Notes under the pieces: model-generated
The model's input: only the letters and a program-made list of their open reading frames with translations
What the model was told of the DNA's origin: nothing
Database searches by the model: none
Shown here: piece after piece, positions 43,388 through 54,340 of the stretch
How positions within the stretch are numbered: the stretch's first letter is position 1
How the letters are laid out: each line of letters begins with the position of its first letter
Position numbers and translations under genes: made by a program
From: Cydia pomonella
Lineage: Eukaryota > Arthropoda > Insecta > Lepidoptera > Tortricidae
Length of the DNA stretch: 64,000 nt
NCBI RefSeq assembly: GCF_033807575.1
Contig: NC_084717.1
Span: 11,533,692-11,597,691 of the forward strand
Direction: 5' to 3'

Positions 43388-46330
43388 TTGTTGCACTTGA
43401 TGTCCGATGATGATACTTTTTATTCTGCCAGCAATGATAATTCGGCATTTCTGTCAATTAATTCTCTAAACACTTCACACACTATTAACACTATTTTGAC
43501 TCATGAATTCGATTCTTGCCACTTCAATGTTTGCCACATCAACGCCCAAAGCATACCGTCCCATTACACAGACCTTATTGATACGTTTCAAACTGACCTT
43601 GTTCATGCAGTCCTGGTATCTGAGAGCTGGTTGAAACCGTCACTCGATTCTACTTCTTATGCCCTGCCTGGGTTTGTTTTAATTAGGAATGATCGTACTG
43701 GAAAGGGTGGCGGTGGTGTGGCCATTTACCTCAGGAGCACTATTCCGTATAAAATACTGAACTTAACGCAGTCTCACTACACTGGGTCGGCGGAGTGGAT
43801 TTTCCTCGAGATAAATGTTAAAGGGGTCAAAGCCGTTCTTGGGGTAGTCTACAGTCCCCCAGCAATCGATTATTTTTCAAAATTAGAACAAGTTTTTGAG
43901 TCACTTAGCACGGATTACACACATCACCTGATAATGGGTGATCTTAATACTAACCTATGTAAAGACTCGCCCCATAGTCATAAATTGAAAGCGTTACTTC
44001 AGTCCGTTAATTTCTCTCTTCTTCCTCTAGCTCCAACTCATCATACTGCTACAACTGACACGTGGCTGGATGTCATTCTTTCGTCATCCCCTAATCTCGT
44101 TGTAAAGCATGGTCAACTTCCGGCCCCTGGGTTTTCTCATCACGATTTGATATATGCGTGTTATAAAATAAAACCACCGAAATGCAAGCCTGCTCTTGTA
44201 ACCATGCGCTGTTTTGCCAAAGTCGACTCTGGTTCTCTTTCTAGAGATGCAGCGGCCATTGATTGGACGCCAGTGTTTTCTGCCCCTTCAAGTGATGCAA
44301 AGGTGTCCCTTTTCAATGCTGCCGTATTAGATATTTTTGATAAACATGCACCAGTGCGTACCGTGCGGGTCAGGCGTCCCCTGTCACCTTGGATTACCGA
44401 AGGCGTTCGTACAGCCATGAGGAGAAGGGACCGAGCCTTTAGACTTTATAAGCACCGCCGTACCGAGGACAACTGGATTTTGTTTAAAAAAGCTCGCAAC
44501 CGGTGTAATCAGATGGTGCGTGCAGCGAAGCGTCGTTTCATTCACCACAATGTCTCCTCTTCCTCTATGGCCGATGTTTGGAAGTTCCTTAAATCACTGG
44601 GGCTGGGTAAGCAAGGTGCTGGATGCGATGGCACTGCTTTTTCACTTAACGAACTCAATAGGCACTTTGCATCTGCTCTGTCCGTTAACGATCGCATTAA
44701 GGCAACAACTCTTTCAATTATTTCGTCCCTTCCCTCCTCTTCCCTGTCTGTTTTCTTCTCTTTCAACCCAACCTCTCAAACTGATGTAAAAGACATTGTT
44801 CGGGCCATCAAATCTAAAGCCGTTGGTTGTGATGATGTGAGTCGTCACATGATAGTCGCAATTCTTGATTGTGTGCTTCCTGTGATAACTCACATCATCA
44901 ACTTTTCTTTGGTAAATGGCGAATTCCCTGAGCTCTGGCGGAAAGCATTTGTTATTCCTCTTCCCAAAATTAGTAATCCTACCTTGCCTAGTAATTTCAG
45001 ACCCATCTGTATCCTCCCTTTTCTATCGAAGATCGCTGAAGCCACGGCTCACAGACAACTCTCTGACTTTATACACTCTAACAAACTGTTGAGCCCGTTT
45101 CAGTCTGGTTTTCGACCTGGCCACAGTACTTGTACTGCTCTCATTAAGGTAACTGATGACATCAGACGTGGCATGGAGGATCAATTGGTCACAGTACTCA
45201 TTTTGATTGATTTCTCAAACGCTTTTAACACTGTTGATCATGACATTCTCCTTGCTCTTCTTAACCATCTAAATGTCTCATCTACAGCCCTTAGATGGTT
45301 TTCTGCTTACCTTGGGGGCCGCAAGCAAGCAGTCCGAGTTGATCGGGCTTTGTCGGACTGGTGCGATCTGGCTACTGGCGTACCTCAAGGTGGTATTCTC
45401 TCCCCGCTTCTCTTCTCCACTTTTATTAACTTCATCACCGCCGAACTTTGCTGCGCATACCATCTTTACGCCGATGATTTACAGCTCTACGACCAGTGTA
45501 AAGTAACGGATATGTTAGCCGCTACGGAAAAGCTAAACAGGGACCTCGCTCATATTCAGCAGTGGTCAGAAAAGTTTGGCCTATTTGTAAATCCCGCCAA
45601 ATGTCAGGCCGTTATTATCGGTAGCTCTCGTCAGCTGGCCAAGTTGGATCTGGATACGATTGGGCCGGTGTGTTTCAATGGCACTCCTATACCTTTTAGC
45701 CCGTCTGTAAAGGATTTAGGTGTGCACTTGGATTGTACTTTGAGCTGGAGACCGCAGGTTGCCGAAATCAGTCGGAAGGTTACGGGCACCCTTCACGCTC
45801 TTAACAAACTTAGACACTTTTTGCCAGTCAAAACTAAAACTTTATTAGTTAACACCTTAATCCTACCCATTATCGACTATGGTGATGTATGCTATCCTGA
45901 CTTAAATGAAGAGCTACTTGACAAGTTGGACCGTCTTCTTAATAATTGTATCCGCTTTATCTTCTGTCTCCGGAAATATGATCATGTGTCCTCGTTTCGT
46001 TCCCAGTTGGGCTGGCTCCCTATTCGTCAACGGCGTAATATTCGTATGCTCTGCACTCTCTATTCCATTCTCAATGATCCACACTCCCCTGAATACCTTA
46101 AGTACTTCTTTCACTTTTATGGTGCTTCTCGTGACCGTCAATTTCGCTCTACTGGCAATCTCTCTCTTTCTATCCCCACTCATAGAACAAGCTTCATGTC
46201 TAACTCTTACGCCATTCAGGCAGCACGTCTCTGGAACGGTCTTCCCCCTAACATTAGAAAAGCTCCCAACAAGTTTGCTTTCAAAAAATCTTTGCGTGAT
46301 TTATTTGCTGACAGTTTAAAGATCAATTAA
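43388..46330 (+). CDS. LINE ORF2: endonuclease plus reverse transcriptase
   Basis: 980 codons without interruption. The endonuclease spans about 45-260 with NAQS, ESWLKP, GDLN at 184-187 and a variant FSHHDLI where SDH is usual. Reverse transcriptase motifs: NFRPICILP at 536, D608 in LIDFSNAFNTVDH, GVPQGG at 664-669 and YADD at 694-697. The C-terminal part carries the conserved RQFRSTGNLS and AARLWNGLPPNIR blocks common in CR1/Jockey-like elements. It would nick the target and prime cDNA there. It is not related closely to the minus-strand LINE at 3481-8437. Confidence 0.9.
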   Translation: MLHLMSDDDTFYSASNDNSAFLSINSLNTSHTINTILTHEFDSCHFNVCHINAQSIPSHYTDLIDTFQTDLVHAVLVSESWLKPSLDSTSYALPGFVLIRNDRTGKGGGGVAIYLRSTIPYKILNLTQSHYTGSAEWIFLEINVKGVKAVLGVVYSPPAIDYFSKLEQVFESLSTDYTHHLIMGDLNTNLCKDSPHSHKLKALLQSVNFSLLPLAPTHHTATTDTWLDVILSSSPNLVVKHGQLPAPGFSHHDLIYACYKIKPPKCKPALVTMRCFAKVDSGSLSRDAAAIDWTPVFSAPSSDAKVSLFNAAVLDIFDKHAPVRTVRVRRPLSPWITEGVRTAMRRRDRAFRLYKHRRTEDNWILFKKARNRCNQMVRAAKRRFIHHNVSSSSMADVWKFLKSLGLGKQGAGCDGTAFSLNELNRHFASALSVNDRIKATTLSIISSLPSSSLSVFFSFNPTSQTDVKDIVRAIKSKAVGCDDVSRHMIVAILDCVLPVITHIINFSLVNGEFPELWRKAFVIPLPKISNPTLPSNFRPICILPFLSKIAEATAHRQLSDFIHSNKLLSPFQSGFRPGHSTCTALIKVTDDIRRGMEDQLVTVLILIDFSNAFNTVDHDILLALLNHLNVSSTALRWFSAYLGGRKQAVRVDRALSDWCDLATGVPQGGILSPLLFSTFINFITAELCCAYHLYADDLQLYDQCKVTDMLAATEKLNRDLAHIQQWSEKFGLFVNPAKCQAVIIGSSRQLAKLDLDTIGPVCFNGTPIPFSPSVKDLGVHLDCTLSWRPQVAEISRKVTGTLHALNKLRHFLPVKTKTLLVNTLILPIIDYGDVCYPDLNEELLDKLDRLLNNCIRFIFCLRKYDHVSSFRSQLGWLPIRQRRNIRMLCTLYSILNDPHSPEYLKYFFHFYGASRDRQFRSTGNLSLSIPTHRTSFMSNSYAIQAARLWNGLPPNIRKAPNKFAFKKSLRDLFADSLKIN

Positions 46331-46622
46331 GTATCAGTCTCACGAATCGGTTATGTATATTATGTATATATATGTATATATATATTTATTTATTTATGTA
46401 ATGTATGTATGTGTCTTTATGTATTTAAGTAGTTTATAATTAATTTATGTGTATTAGGACTCTAATTCTTTCAATTACAATTTCTTTTAGTTTTAAACGC
46501 GCCGCCTACAATCTTTTCTGCTTTGCCCTAAGGTTGACTGGTAGAGAATGCCTCATGGCATTAAGTTCGCCTTTTGTACATTAAGTTTGTCTTTTGTGCA
46601 ATAAAGTTTTAAATAAAAAATA

Positions 46623-47948
46623 AATAAAATGTTTTGATCACGAGTTAAAAATACAGTGATATTTTATGAACGGAACCATTCGAGTTTAAAATTTGTGTAA
46701 AAAGTAGAATAAATCCTTCACTCCGACAAACATAAAAAATCCAGTCCCGGGTCAGCCTACCTGACTTTGGAATGTAAATTCCATTATCAAATGAAATTTC
46801 AGTTTCAATTAGAACAAAACGCTGTAACTCCCTTGCCTAATAACAGTTTGACGTCGTGCATAGTGTGTGGCCCCCCTTAGGTACCTGCTGGATTTGCCAC
46901 CCCTCGTGTATAATCGCCTTAAAGGCTGTACATTCACTAGATTAATGTGCAGGTTTTTGAGCAAATATGAGAACAGGTTCGTAAGGTTATTTCTTTTCGG
47001 GAAGCTGAAACTGTAAGGCATTTAACATTAAACGAGGAACTCTTCAACATTTTTACTGTATAGATATACTGGTCAAAGAAAATAAATAGGTGCCTTAAAA
47101 TTTATGTCCAAAAGAGGGCAGTAAAGTTTGACGTATGTATGTGTGTATCAGACATAATTCCTCCCCGACGGATCAACCGGTTTGAGTGCGGGTCAATTAA
47201 CCTTATGCTAATCATTTTTACCCGGGCTTCTTTCCCCGTTGTCGTCATATGCTGCGTACAGCGTCACGTTGAGTTTGAACAAAACAACATATTTAGTGTT
47301 CTACGTGCACGACGTCAAAGATAGACAAAGCACTTTACCTGTTACTTGCAGTTTACTAACATCGTGCTCAAGCACACAAGCGTTAAATATTTTAAATTAC
47401 TTCAATAAGTTATAATTGTACACCAACATGCTGGTATATTTATGATCTTCCTTGCAAACTTGTAACAGAAAAGGCTTTATTGTTAAAGTACGGCTTGTAG
47501 CGTTAAGCCCTAGTTGAGAAGTTTGCGCATGAAGTTGCTCCTTTTTGTTTTTAGAACCTTACACTTTAAATTTTATTTACTAAATTCTTAAAAGCTATCT
47601 TGTTAGTCGAACAAGGGCCGAAATCCAAATGTTGTATGGAAGATCGCTCATTCGCGCCTACATTTTTCAAATTTCTTGCCTTATTCTACTAACAAAGTTG
47701 GGTTGCCATAGTATAATAAGTTGTATGCTGCAGCTATTTTATTATATTGCTACATTTGTAAAATAAAAGAATTTGCGGCAAAAGTCTGCCAAGTATGGAT
47801 TCCGAAGAAGAAAAAATTAAATTATAAGTACAACATTGGTTGACGAAATAATCATTTTTATAAATTTAACAACAATGTATATCTCGTGAAAAACTAGTAA
47901 GCTTCAGTTGTCATTGCTATTAATTCCATAGGTTTTACTCATATATCT
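46623..47948. other. Gene-free stretch
   Basis: No gene or identifiable element; short frames only. Confidence 0.4.
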
Positions 47949-48157
47949 TGACGACCTGTCTGGCTTAGTGGGCAGTGACCCTGCCTATGAAACCGATGGT
48001 CCCGGGGTTAAATCTTGGTAAGGGATTTATACGTGGGATGAACACTGATATTTTAGGTATTTTAAATATCGTTTTCTAAGTACTCACATTACAAGCCTTA
48101 TTGAGCTTACCGTCGTTGTCAATTTGTGTAATAATGTCCTATAATATTTATTTTAAT

Positions 48158-48159
<2 letters not shown>
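47949..48159 (+). mobile_element. tRNA-derived SINE
   Basis: Head with A box TGGCTTAGTGG (47961) and B-box region GGTCCCGGGGTTAAATC (47998-48014), then a body with AAGCCTTATTGAGCTTACCG and CAATTTGTGTAATAATGTCC. It is followed by a (TA)n tract. It is transcribed by RNA polymerase III in this family type. Fragments lie at 9395-9478 and 31235-31275. Confidence 0.75.

Positions 48160-48195
<36 letters not shown>
48160..48195. repeat. (TA)n microsatellite at SINE 3' end
   Basis: Uninterrupted TA dinucleotides for about 30 bp after the SINE body. Confidence 0.85.
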
Positions 48196-48199
<4 letters not shown>

Positions 48200-48502
48200 A
48201 CTAACTTACAATGTTTTGATTGAAATGACCAACTAAAGCTTACCAGTGATAATGTACTAAAACAAAACTGAATTTAAAGTGACTGGAGTCCATTTTCATT
48301 TACGAGCTATCCTCGGCAAATTGGTAAAACTTTATTCCCTAGAACGATCAGGCTAGCCCACAGGTACAGAAACTGTTGTAAAAACTTTCCGGGGACCACT
48401 CACCTACGATTTTATGACAAATTTATGGTTACCACACAGCGTCTTTATTTTTAGAAAATGGGTGTAATGTGTTGCGGTTGGAAAATGTGTAATTACATGG
48501 TA

Positions 48503-48632
48503 CAGTCAACAGATTTAATTTCTGACCCATTTCAAACCTTGTCACAGTGACAAACAACATGATAGTCGTGACCTCTTACTATTGTCACTGTGACAAAGTA
48601 CTAAATGGGTCAAAAAATAAATCTGTTGACTG
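48503..48632. mobile_element. TA-flanked palindromic MITE (CAGTCAACAG family)
   Basis: 130 bp with ends CAGTCAACAGATTTAATTT / AAATAAATCTGTTGACTG and TA on each side. The arms also share TGACCCATTT and TTGTCACAGTGACAAA. It is similar in style to, but distinct from, the CAGTCAGCGTC family. Confidence 0.85.
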
Positions 48633-49393
48633 TATCTACTGTCGCGACTCGCACTCTAATCAGTCGAACGCGATTCGATGTCTTGACGTTTATGCACGGT
48701 TTAATTTATGATACGGAATCAAAGCGTGTGTAGCCGTCTTAGCAGCTACGTTTACGTTACAAACCCTGCGTTGCTAGGGTAAATGAAAACCTACTATGTG
48801 TGTATGTACTATATATGTTGATATTATATTGCTACTCTAAATTTACTTGGCGGAGTTTTTAATGTTCTTCTCCGAATGACCCAACATCAACAAACAAAAG
48901 AAAACCATGACCATGACCATATAAACTGTTAAATTACAAAATATACAATTACAGATTAGGACGACAATTTCATAATAAATAAATATACCAACTAATACTA
49001 ACAAAACGATGTTTTAGGAATGTACTTAAATAAAGGTTTCTCGAGGGGCTACAGTATGAGGTTCGTCAAAAAAGGAATACCTAGACAGATTTTTAAAGGG
49101 TCAGCAACGCGCTTGTAACACCCCTGGAGTAGCAGGTGTCCATAGGATACGGTGACCATTATGCGGACCGTATGTTCGTTTGCAACCGACGTGATATGTT
49201 GTAGTAATAACAGTTTTACCGATAAGTAACAAACTGCCTTACTAACCAAGTATCTAGTACGCCCTTTCCTTACCTAAATGACCACAGATCACCCACCACG
49301 CATCGTTCAGCTATAAACCCCTTAGTTTAGCACCAATTGAATCCCACACGGCGTTTCCCGCGTAAACTATCTCAAAATGGCGGACCTTACAAG
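48633..49393. other. Gene-free stretch with a retroposon fragment at 49096-49200
   Basis: 49096-49200 is a diverged copy of the fragment at 10465-10557 (AACACCCCTGGAGTAGCAGG; CGGACCGTATG; CAACCGACGTG). Nothing else is recognised. Confidence 0.5.
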
Positions 49394-49561
49394 ATGGCGG
49401 TGGATGTAATGAGCCTAGCGATTTGCGAGGTAGGGCACCTTGCATCCCAAGTGGTTTTGGTTGATCTTGAGGATATTTTCCCACCAGGAAGGGTTGAAAT
49501 TGTGAATAAATTTGTTCATGACCTCATGAGCGAAATAGCGTATCTAAGGACTATCTATAAG
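49394..49561 (+). CDS. Candidate first coding exon, function unknown
   Basis: ATG in good context (ACAAGATGGCGG) opens MAVDVMSLAICEVGHLASQV and continues through a hydrophobic/acidic helix-like stretch (VDLEDIFPPGRVEIVN) to YLRTIYK, which meets a donor (AAG|GTAAGC) at 49562 in phase 0. Codon usage and composition look coding. I do not recognise the protein. A possible upstream ATG at 49337 would add 19 residues. No downstream exon could be matched with confidence; the block at 50468-50650 is one possibility but phase evidence is lacking. Confidence 0.35.
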
Positions 49562-49942
49562 GTAAGCGGCAAGTACCTATGTATATATGACGTAGGATCT
49601 CGATGAATTGTCATAAATTCATTTCAAAATGTGGTTTACCTGAGTTTATTGAAATTGGCGACTTAATTACAAAAAACGGTATTACTTAAAATTAAATAAA
49701 TTTATTTTGAATACCTAATTTCCAAAAAATGAATCGATGAAAATAAATATATTTAGAGTCGAATCTGCTCACAAAATTTCACTAAAATCGGTTGAGAATT
49801 GTAGAGTAGAACATCCGGACATACGAAAGCATTTTTACCCAAGCTGAAACAAAGACCTTCGTTAACGCTCCTTCAGTTATTCTATAGCTATGCTCAGCTA
49901 CAGCTGCAAATACGTAATTACTTCATTCATTCAGGTAGTATG

Positions 49943-50060
49943 TTAAGCTTAGAATAAATTTAAAAGTGGAAAAATTACTGTCTTGGTTGAGACTTGAACT
50001 CACGGCCTCTGGATCCAGAGGCCGGTAATTTTTCCACTTTTAAATTTATTCTAAGCTTAA
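49943..50060. repeat. Nested perfect palindrome with a tRNA-like core
   Basis: Arms of 36 bp (TTAAGCTTAGAATAAATTTA and on; 49943-49978 and 50025-50060) are exact reverse complements. The core contains a second perfect 22 bp palindrome, GGCCTCTGGATCCAGAGGCC with flanking C/G. On minus, the B-box-like GTGAGTTCAAGTCTCA follows it. Confidence 0.9.
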
Positions 50061-50162
50061 TAGTATCGTTCGCAGACGTTTCTGCTTGTTAAAAATTAAT
50101 TTAGTTGGTATGTTATCTATCTATCTATAGTAAACACCCCTATAATGAAACAGGCACCAGTA

Positions 50163-50348
50163 CCCCTAGTGTAAATATTTTCGACAGCGAAACGTGACGT
50201 ACGCGTTTGCGTTAAGTGTCATTTTGTATGAGATTTTTGACTTTCGAAAAACGTCCCGCTTGGCGCGCTGTTCAAAAACCCGTACAAAATGAGACTTAAC
50301 GCAAACGCGTACGTCACGTTTCGCTATCGACTAAATTTACACTAGGGG
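50163..50348. mobile_element. TA-flanked foldback MITE with CCCCTAGTGTAAAT ends
   Basis: 186 bp with TA at 50161-50162 and 50349-50350. Arms of about 55 bp share CGTGACGTACGCGTTTGCGT. A single arm of the family sits at 12061-12176. Confidence 0.85.
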
Positions 50349-50467
50349 TACAGTACTGGGATGGTATAGATAAATCCTGAGAAACAAGTATTTACCATCA
50401 GTTTTTAATCGCTGGGAACATTGTACCATAAACAAGAGCCAAAGAGCTACTTAAGTTTCATTTTTCA

Positions 50468-50650
50468 TTGATATTTATTAGTTTGAAAATGAATGGCGCC
50501 GTACATCCCATAACAGGAGGAAAAAACTACAGTTTTAATTGGTTAATAATATTGAAACCAATTGCAGTAGCTTTTATTAAATACATAGAAAACATAAAGG
50601 ACGAATTGGACAGTCAACTTTTAAAGCGTAAAGCGGTAGAAATTTTATAG
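50468..50650 (+). CDS. Candidate terminal exon, function unknown
   Basis: After a TATTTATTAG acceptor-like site the frame reads MNGAVHPITGGKNYSFNWLI and KPIAVAFIKYIENIKDELDS to a stop. The lysine/isoleucine-rich helix could be coding, but AT-rich DNA gives such frames by chance. Unrecognised; treat as a low-confidence candidate. Confidence 0.2.
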   Translation: MIFISLKMNGAVHPITGGKNYSFNWLIILKPIAVAFIKYIENIKDELDSQLLKRKAVEIL

Positions 50651-51449
50651 GTACCGGTGAAATATCAAATATACTCCTAATTTTTTCCTAAATGTCCCAT
50701 GATCGGTGCCGTTAACATACTCCAAATTATTAAAAAACACAACCTTCATGAATTCTCACAATATGAAAGCTGCTTATAATAAATTCACGCAAAGGTGAAA
50801 ATACCAACCGCCATATTCGATATTTCATCGAAATACTTTAAGGAATTTAGTATTCAACCCCAGCACAACTTTAAAATTCATCAACCGAAATGACGTCCCA
50901 AACATCCAAATGTCGTTTACCAGCAAACAGTTCTGCATACCTCCATAACCCTCGCATGCCCTGCCGTGTACTGAATTACACAACATACTTGATTTTCTCA
51001 CTACCATACGACCTTTTAAATAAGTTCGGTGCTCACTAGTTTTATCACTTGTGTGTGACTTCGCATAATGAGCTGTGCAATCAAGGCAATTTAAACTTTA
51101 TAGCATGGGAGATAAGGTTTTAGGGAGTTTCTGGCAAGTTCAATGGAGTGCTTGATCATTTCGTATGCGCTGCAGGGTGTGTAAGATTGTTTATTAGTAC
51201 ATGTCATAATGTCGAGCGTCTATATGTGTTTTATTCTTTGACGTGTTTAGTTATTGTCGTGTATCGTGTACAGAGCTTTTTGAACACTTCGTCTTACCTA
51301 ATTCGCTGACTCTTCTCTGTGAATCTGGTAAAAACTAATTTCCCCGAGGTCCTAACGTATATTGTTGTGTACTAGAATGTAGGCTATTTGGGAAACCCAC
51401 TATTAGTTAGTGAGAGATAAATGTGATTCGTAGGGCAACTTTAGTGCTT
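50651..51449. other. Gene-free stretch
   Basis: No gene or element recognised. Confidence 0.4.
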
Positions 51450-51462
51450 TATTATTATTATT

Positions 51463-52117
51463 TGTCTGTCTTTACATATCTCGGGTCCATGGGGTCCCGG
51501 ACCTTTGGGAGGCATACGTAGGGCCGAAGCCAACAGCGCAGAGGCCCTTTAAGACAAATTAATCTACAAGCAAGGGATACACGTCGCGGATACCATCTCC
51601 GAGCGCACAATATGATACATCCGGAGATGGTCCCCGCCAGGTGCAAAGACTATTGCAGTGCAGCACTTTTGTGCTGCGATGGGATCTAAGGTCATAAGGC
51701 TATTGATTTGAAAGTTGGATGGACTGGATAATAGGCTATGGGAGGAGACTAGCGGACACCTGCCGTGACAATCAGTCTCGGAATTGTGTAAGACAGGCGG
51801 TGACTCGCCAACTCATTGAGTGGGCCCCACAACGGCCGCACGCACAGTGCGACAATAGGGCAACACTTTGGAGCGGCTGTGAGCTTGCCGAGAGGTGAGT
51901 CTGCGGAAGCCAGATCTCGGTAATCCGTTCAGCAGGCCGCCGGCGTTATGACATTTTACACTTCCAACCTGGAGCATAGGTCCCGCTCTTGCGACTCCAC
52001 TCTGGCCGGCCGGTGAAGGCAAGCGCAGAGGCGAGGGCCTAATAAAAGGGCCCTCTGGAATAGGGGACCGCGGTGTCGCCACTCACCGTCAGCTCGCCAC
52101 AAGCTGCCCCCGCGGGT
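51463..52117 (-). mobile_element. GC-rich repeat unit inserted in (TTA)n
   Basis: A sharply GC-rich 655 bp block, bounded by ATTATTATTATT at 51450-51462 and TTATTATTATTATTATTTATT at 52117-52137. On minus it ends in (TAA)n. Motifs include CCGGAGATGGTCCCCGCCAG and its partial inverse GGATACCATCTCCGAG. An 89-codon minus frame (51813-52082) is proline- and arginine-rich and not a known domain. R4/Dong-type LINEs insert in (TAA)n; this may be a derivative, but no reverse transcriptase is present. Confidence 0.5.
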
Positions 52118-52137
52118 TTATTATTATTATTATTTAT

Positions 52138-53852
52138 TAATTTATTATAGACAACATAATGGTCCACATAATTGTTAGTTATGAACTTAATCTACATGTT
52201 AGTTTACTAACGCTAATAATAAATTAATAAAAGTGAACTTACTTAAAAGCTTACTTTTTACTTAAAAGCTTCAGTAATGAATTGATGCAGGCATTAAGTG
52301 TTTTGTAAAACGTTAACCCACCAAAACAAATAGAAACATTTAGTGGAAGTATTTGGTTCGATAGTTTTATACGCAACTAAACCAGCCAGGTATACATGAA
52401 AATGAGGTTTAATAATAAATATACTATAGGTCTCGCATAGCTATTACACATGTTTAAACAGTAAGATAAGAGTTATTTTAACCATATCCAACACAAAAGC
52501 GTTCCCTCGGACACCACGTCACCGAAGTTTCAAAACTGAAAATGCACTTTATGCATATGCACATAGGTCTATGTTGCTCTGTGGTCTGTGACGGATTAAT
52601 CCATCTTCGGCGTTGGACTTATACGGTGCGGATAAGTCCGTCATTGGCGTCAAAAGGTTAACTTGTTATGTCAATTTCATGCTCATATCCATATAGAAAT
52701 AAAATCACAACATGGTACGTGCATTTAACAACAGCCACTTCGATTAGAATTTAATATAAATTATATCTGAAAAAACAAATCATGAGGTATTTGCTTTTAA
52801 AAAATTGGTTCGTATTTTTTATGCGGTTCCCATATATTTAACTCCTTATGTTTAAAATCTTTGAATAGTTTAGTAAAGAATTTTTTAAGCTCATTTTAGT
52901 TTAAATTCCTTATTGGCAACAGTGACTGACCTCCCAGTTAATTAATACTACTGGGTTTCAGTAATTGTGGGTAGAAACCTTAACCTCTGATATAGTAATT
53001 ACAGCAACAGCTAACGATGTGGGCGGGCTGCTACAAACATAAACAACGCATCGATGAAAAGACGACGTTCAAACTAGTTATGTAATTTTCATAACTGAAT
53101 AGGCACTTCGTGTTACATAAAATGGTATTTGTTTTTTTATTAAGACTGAGTCGACCTCTATTGGCAGCCTCAATAGAGGATTCTGTTTTCTTATAAACCA
53201 ATTCATTTATGTATAATTCAGCATATTAGTGTTATGTTCCTTTGGGTATAGTTTTATATTACTTACTTTTGACTTCATCACATAAACGGAAAATGGGTGG
53301 CCAATTTGCCGTTTAGGTGGTAAAGCAAAAAATAAGCAAAATAAAACTATGAGACAAATACCAAAAGTTGGGGAATCAGTAAGACTACAGCATAAATATA
53401 CTAGATTATACAGAAATGAATTGGTTTATTAGAAATCACAATCCCCCTGATGAGGGCGCCACTGAATGGTCGTCTCTAAACGTTGGTGATAAGTAAGTGA
53501 CCCCGCTTGCACTAAGGTGCGCACTCTAGCATTAGAGACCATGCCGCTCCTTAAGTCAGACTAACCTAGCCGCCGCCATCAAAGTTTCACTCTGATTTTA
53601 ATGCGACATGCTGAAATAACATAAAACTGATATGGACATGCAAGTAACATATTAGTTTTCGTTGCTAGAAATTGTAATAGTTACCCAAATAGAAAATAGA
53701 GCGAGTAGTGAACGTTTGACATACAAACCATCTTCTTACGATTCTTATGTTATTTCAGAATTAAATATATTGATAGGACCAGCCACCACGTACGAGTAAA
53801 GAATTTTTGTTTAAAATGTTGTATTTACTCCAGTGATTGACTAACTAGTCAA
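52138..53852. other. Gene-free stretch
   Basis: Nothing recognised beyond a short hairpin (CCTCTATTG / CAATAGAGG) near 53155-53180 and a GC-richer patch at 53440-53580. Confidence 0.4.
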
Positions 53853-53962
53853 TTAAGCATGACAACTATAATCAGTTTTGTACAACATACGACATTTAGG
53901 AAGAGAAATACGGCTTTAATAGTTAGAACTGGTAGTAGGCTTTTATCGAAACATCCTAATGG
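53853..53962. repeat. 110 bp direct repeat, left copy
   Basis: Identical by eye to 57828-57937 over its full length, starting TTAAGCATGACAACTATAAT and ending CGAAACATCCTAATGG. The copies flank the TTAA-bounded element. Confidence 0.95.
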
Positions 53963-54250
53963 AATTAAGGTGGTTCGACTAGGTTACCCAAAGCTTAAAC
54001 CTCACTAGATGGCGCCACAATTGCAAATTTTGAGTTTTAATTTTTTTGTGGAGTAGTGTTGGTATTTCTATACTGTAAATCATGTTTAGCGCACTCTTTA
54101 AATAAATATTGAATTATTAAAACAAACATTGAACACTTCATTGTACAAAAACTACCCCTTAATGTCGACAGAATGTTTCTTGACTCTATTTCTAAGTATC
54201 ACTCACACATTCAAACAGTCTTACTGGGATCCTTGTAGTAGACAATTTGG

Positions 54251-54340
54251 CACAGCGAGAGTAGGCTTCAATAGCGTTGCGGTATGTACGTGGAAATACA
54301 TGCAAGAGGATGTGGGTTCGAGACTCATTTTTTTTTTTTT
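54251..54340 (+). repeat. tRNA-like SINE fragment with B box and T-run
   Basis: TGGCACAGCGAGAGTAGG suggests an A box and GTGGGTTCGAGACTCA is a good B box, followed by a run of T at 54329-54340. No full cloverleaf, so it is taken as SINE-derived. Confidence 0.45.

Larger units (their letters stand above)
42156..46622 (+). mobile_element. Near-complete LINE with intact ORF1 and ORF2
   Basis: ORF1 (42156-42974), a 413 bp spacer, ORF2 (43388-46330) and a 3' UTR ending GTGCAATAAAGTTTTAAATA with an A-rich tail at about 46622. The 5' limit and target duplication were not found. Both frames are open throughout and the catalytic motifs are present, so this could be a recently active copy. A 3' fragment of the same family lies at 18601-18698. 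Confidence 0.8.

Noticed and set aside
51813..52082. 89-codon proline/arginine-rich minus frame
   Set aside because: It falls in a GC-rich repeat unit where long frames arise by composition; no domain recognised.
54251..54340. tRNA gene
   Set aside because: The T-arm is plausible but the acceptor stem would pair with the T-run; better explained as a SINE head.
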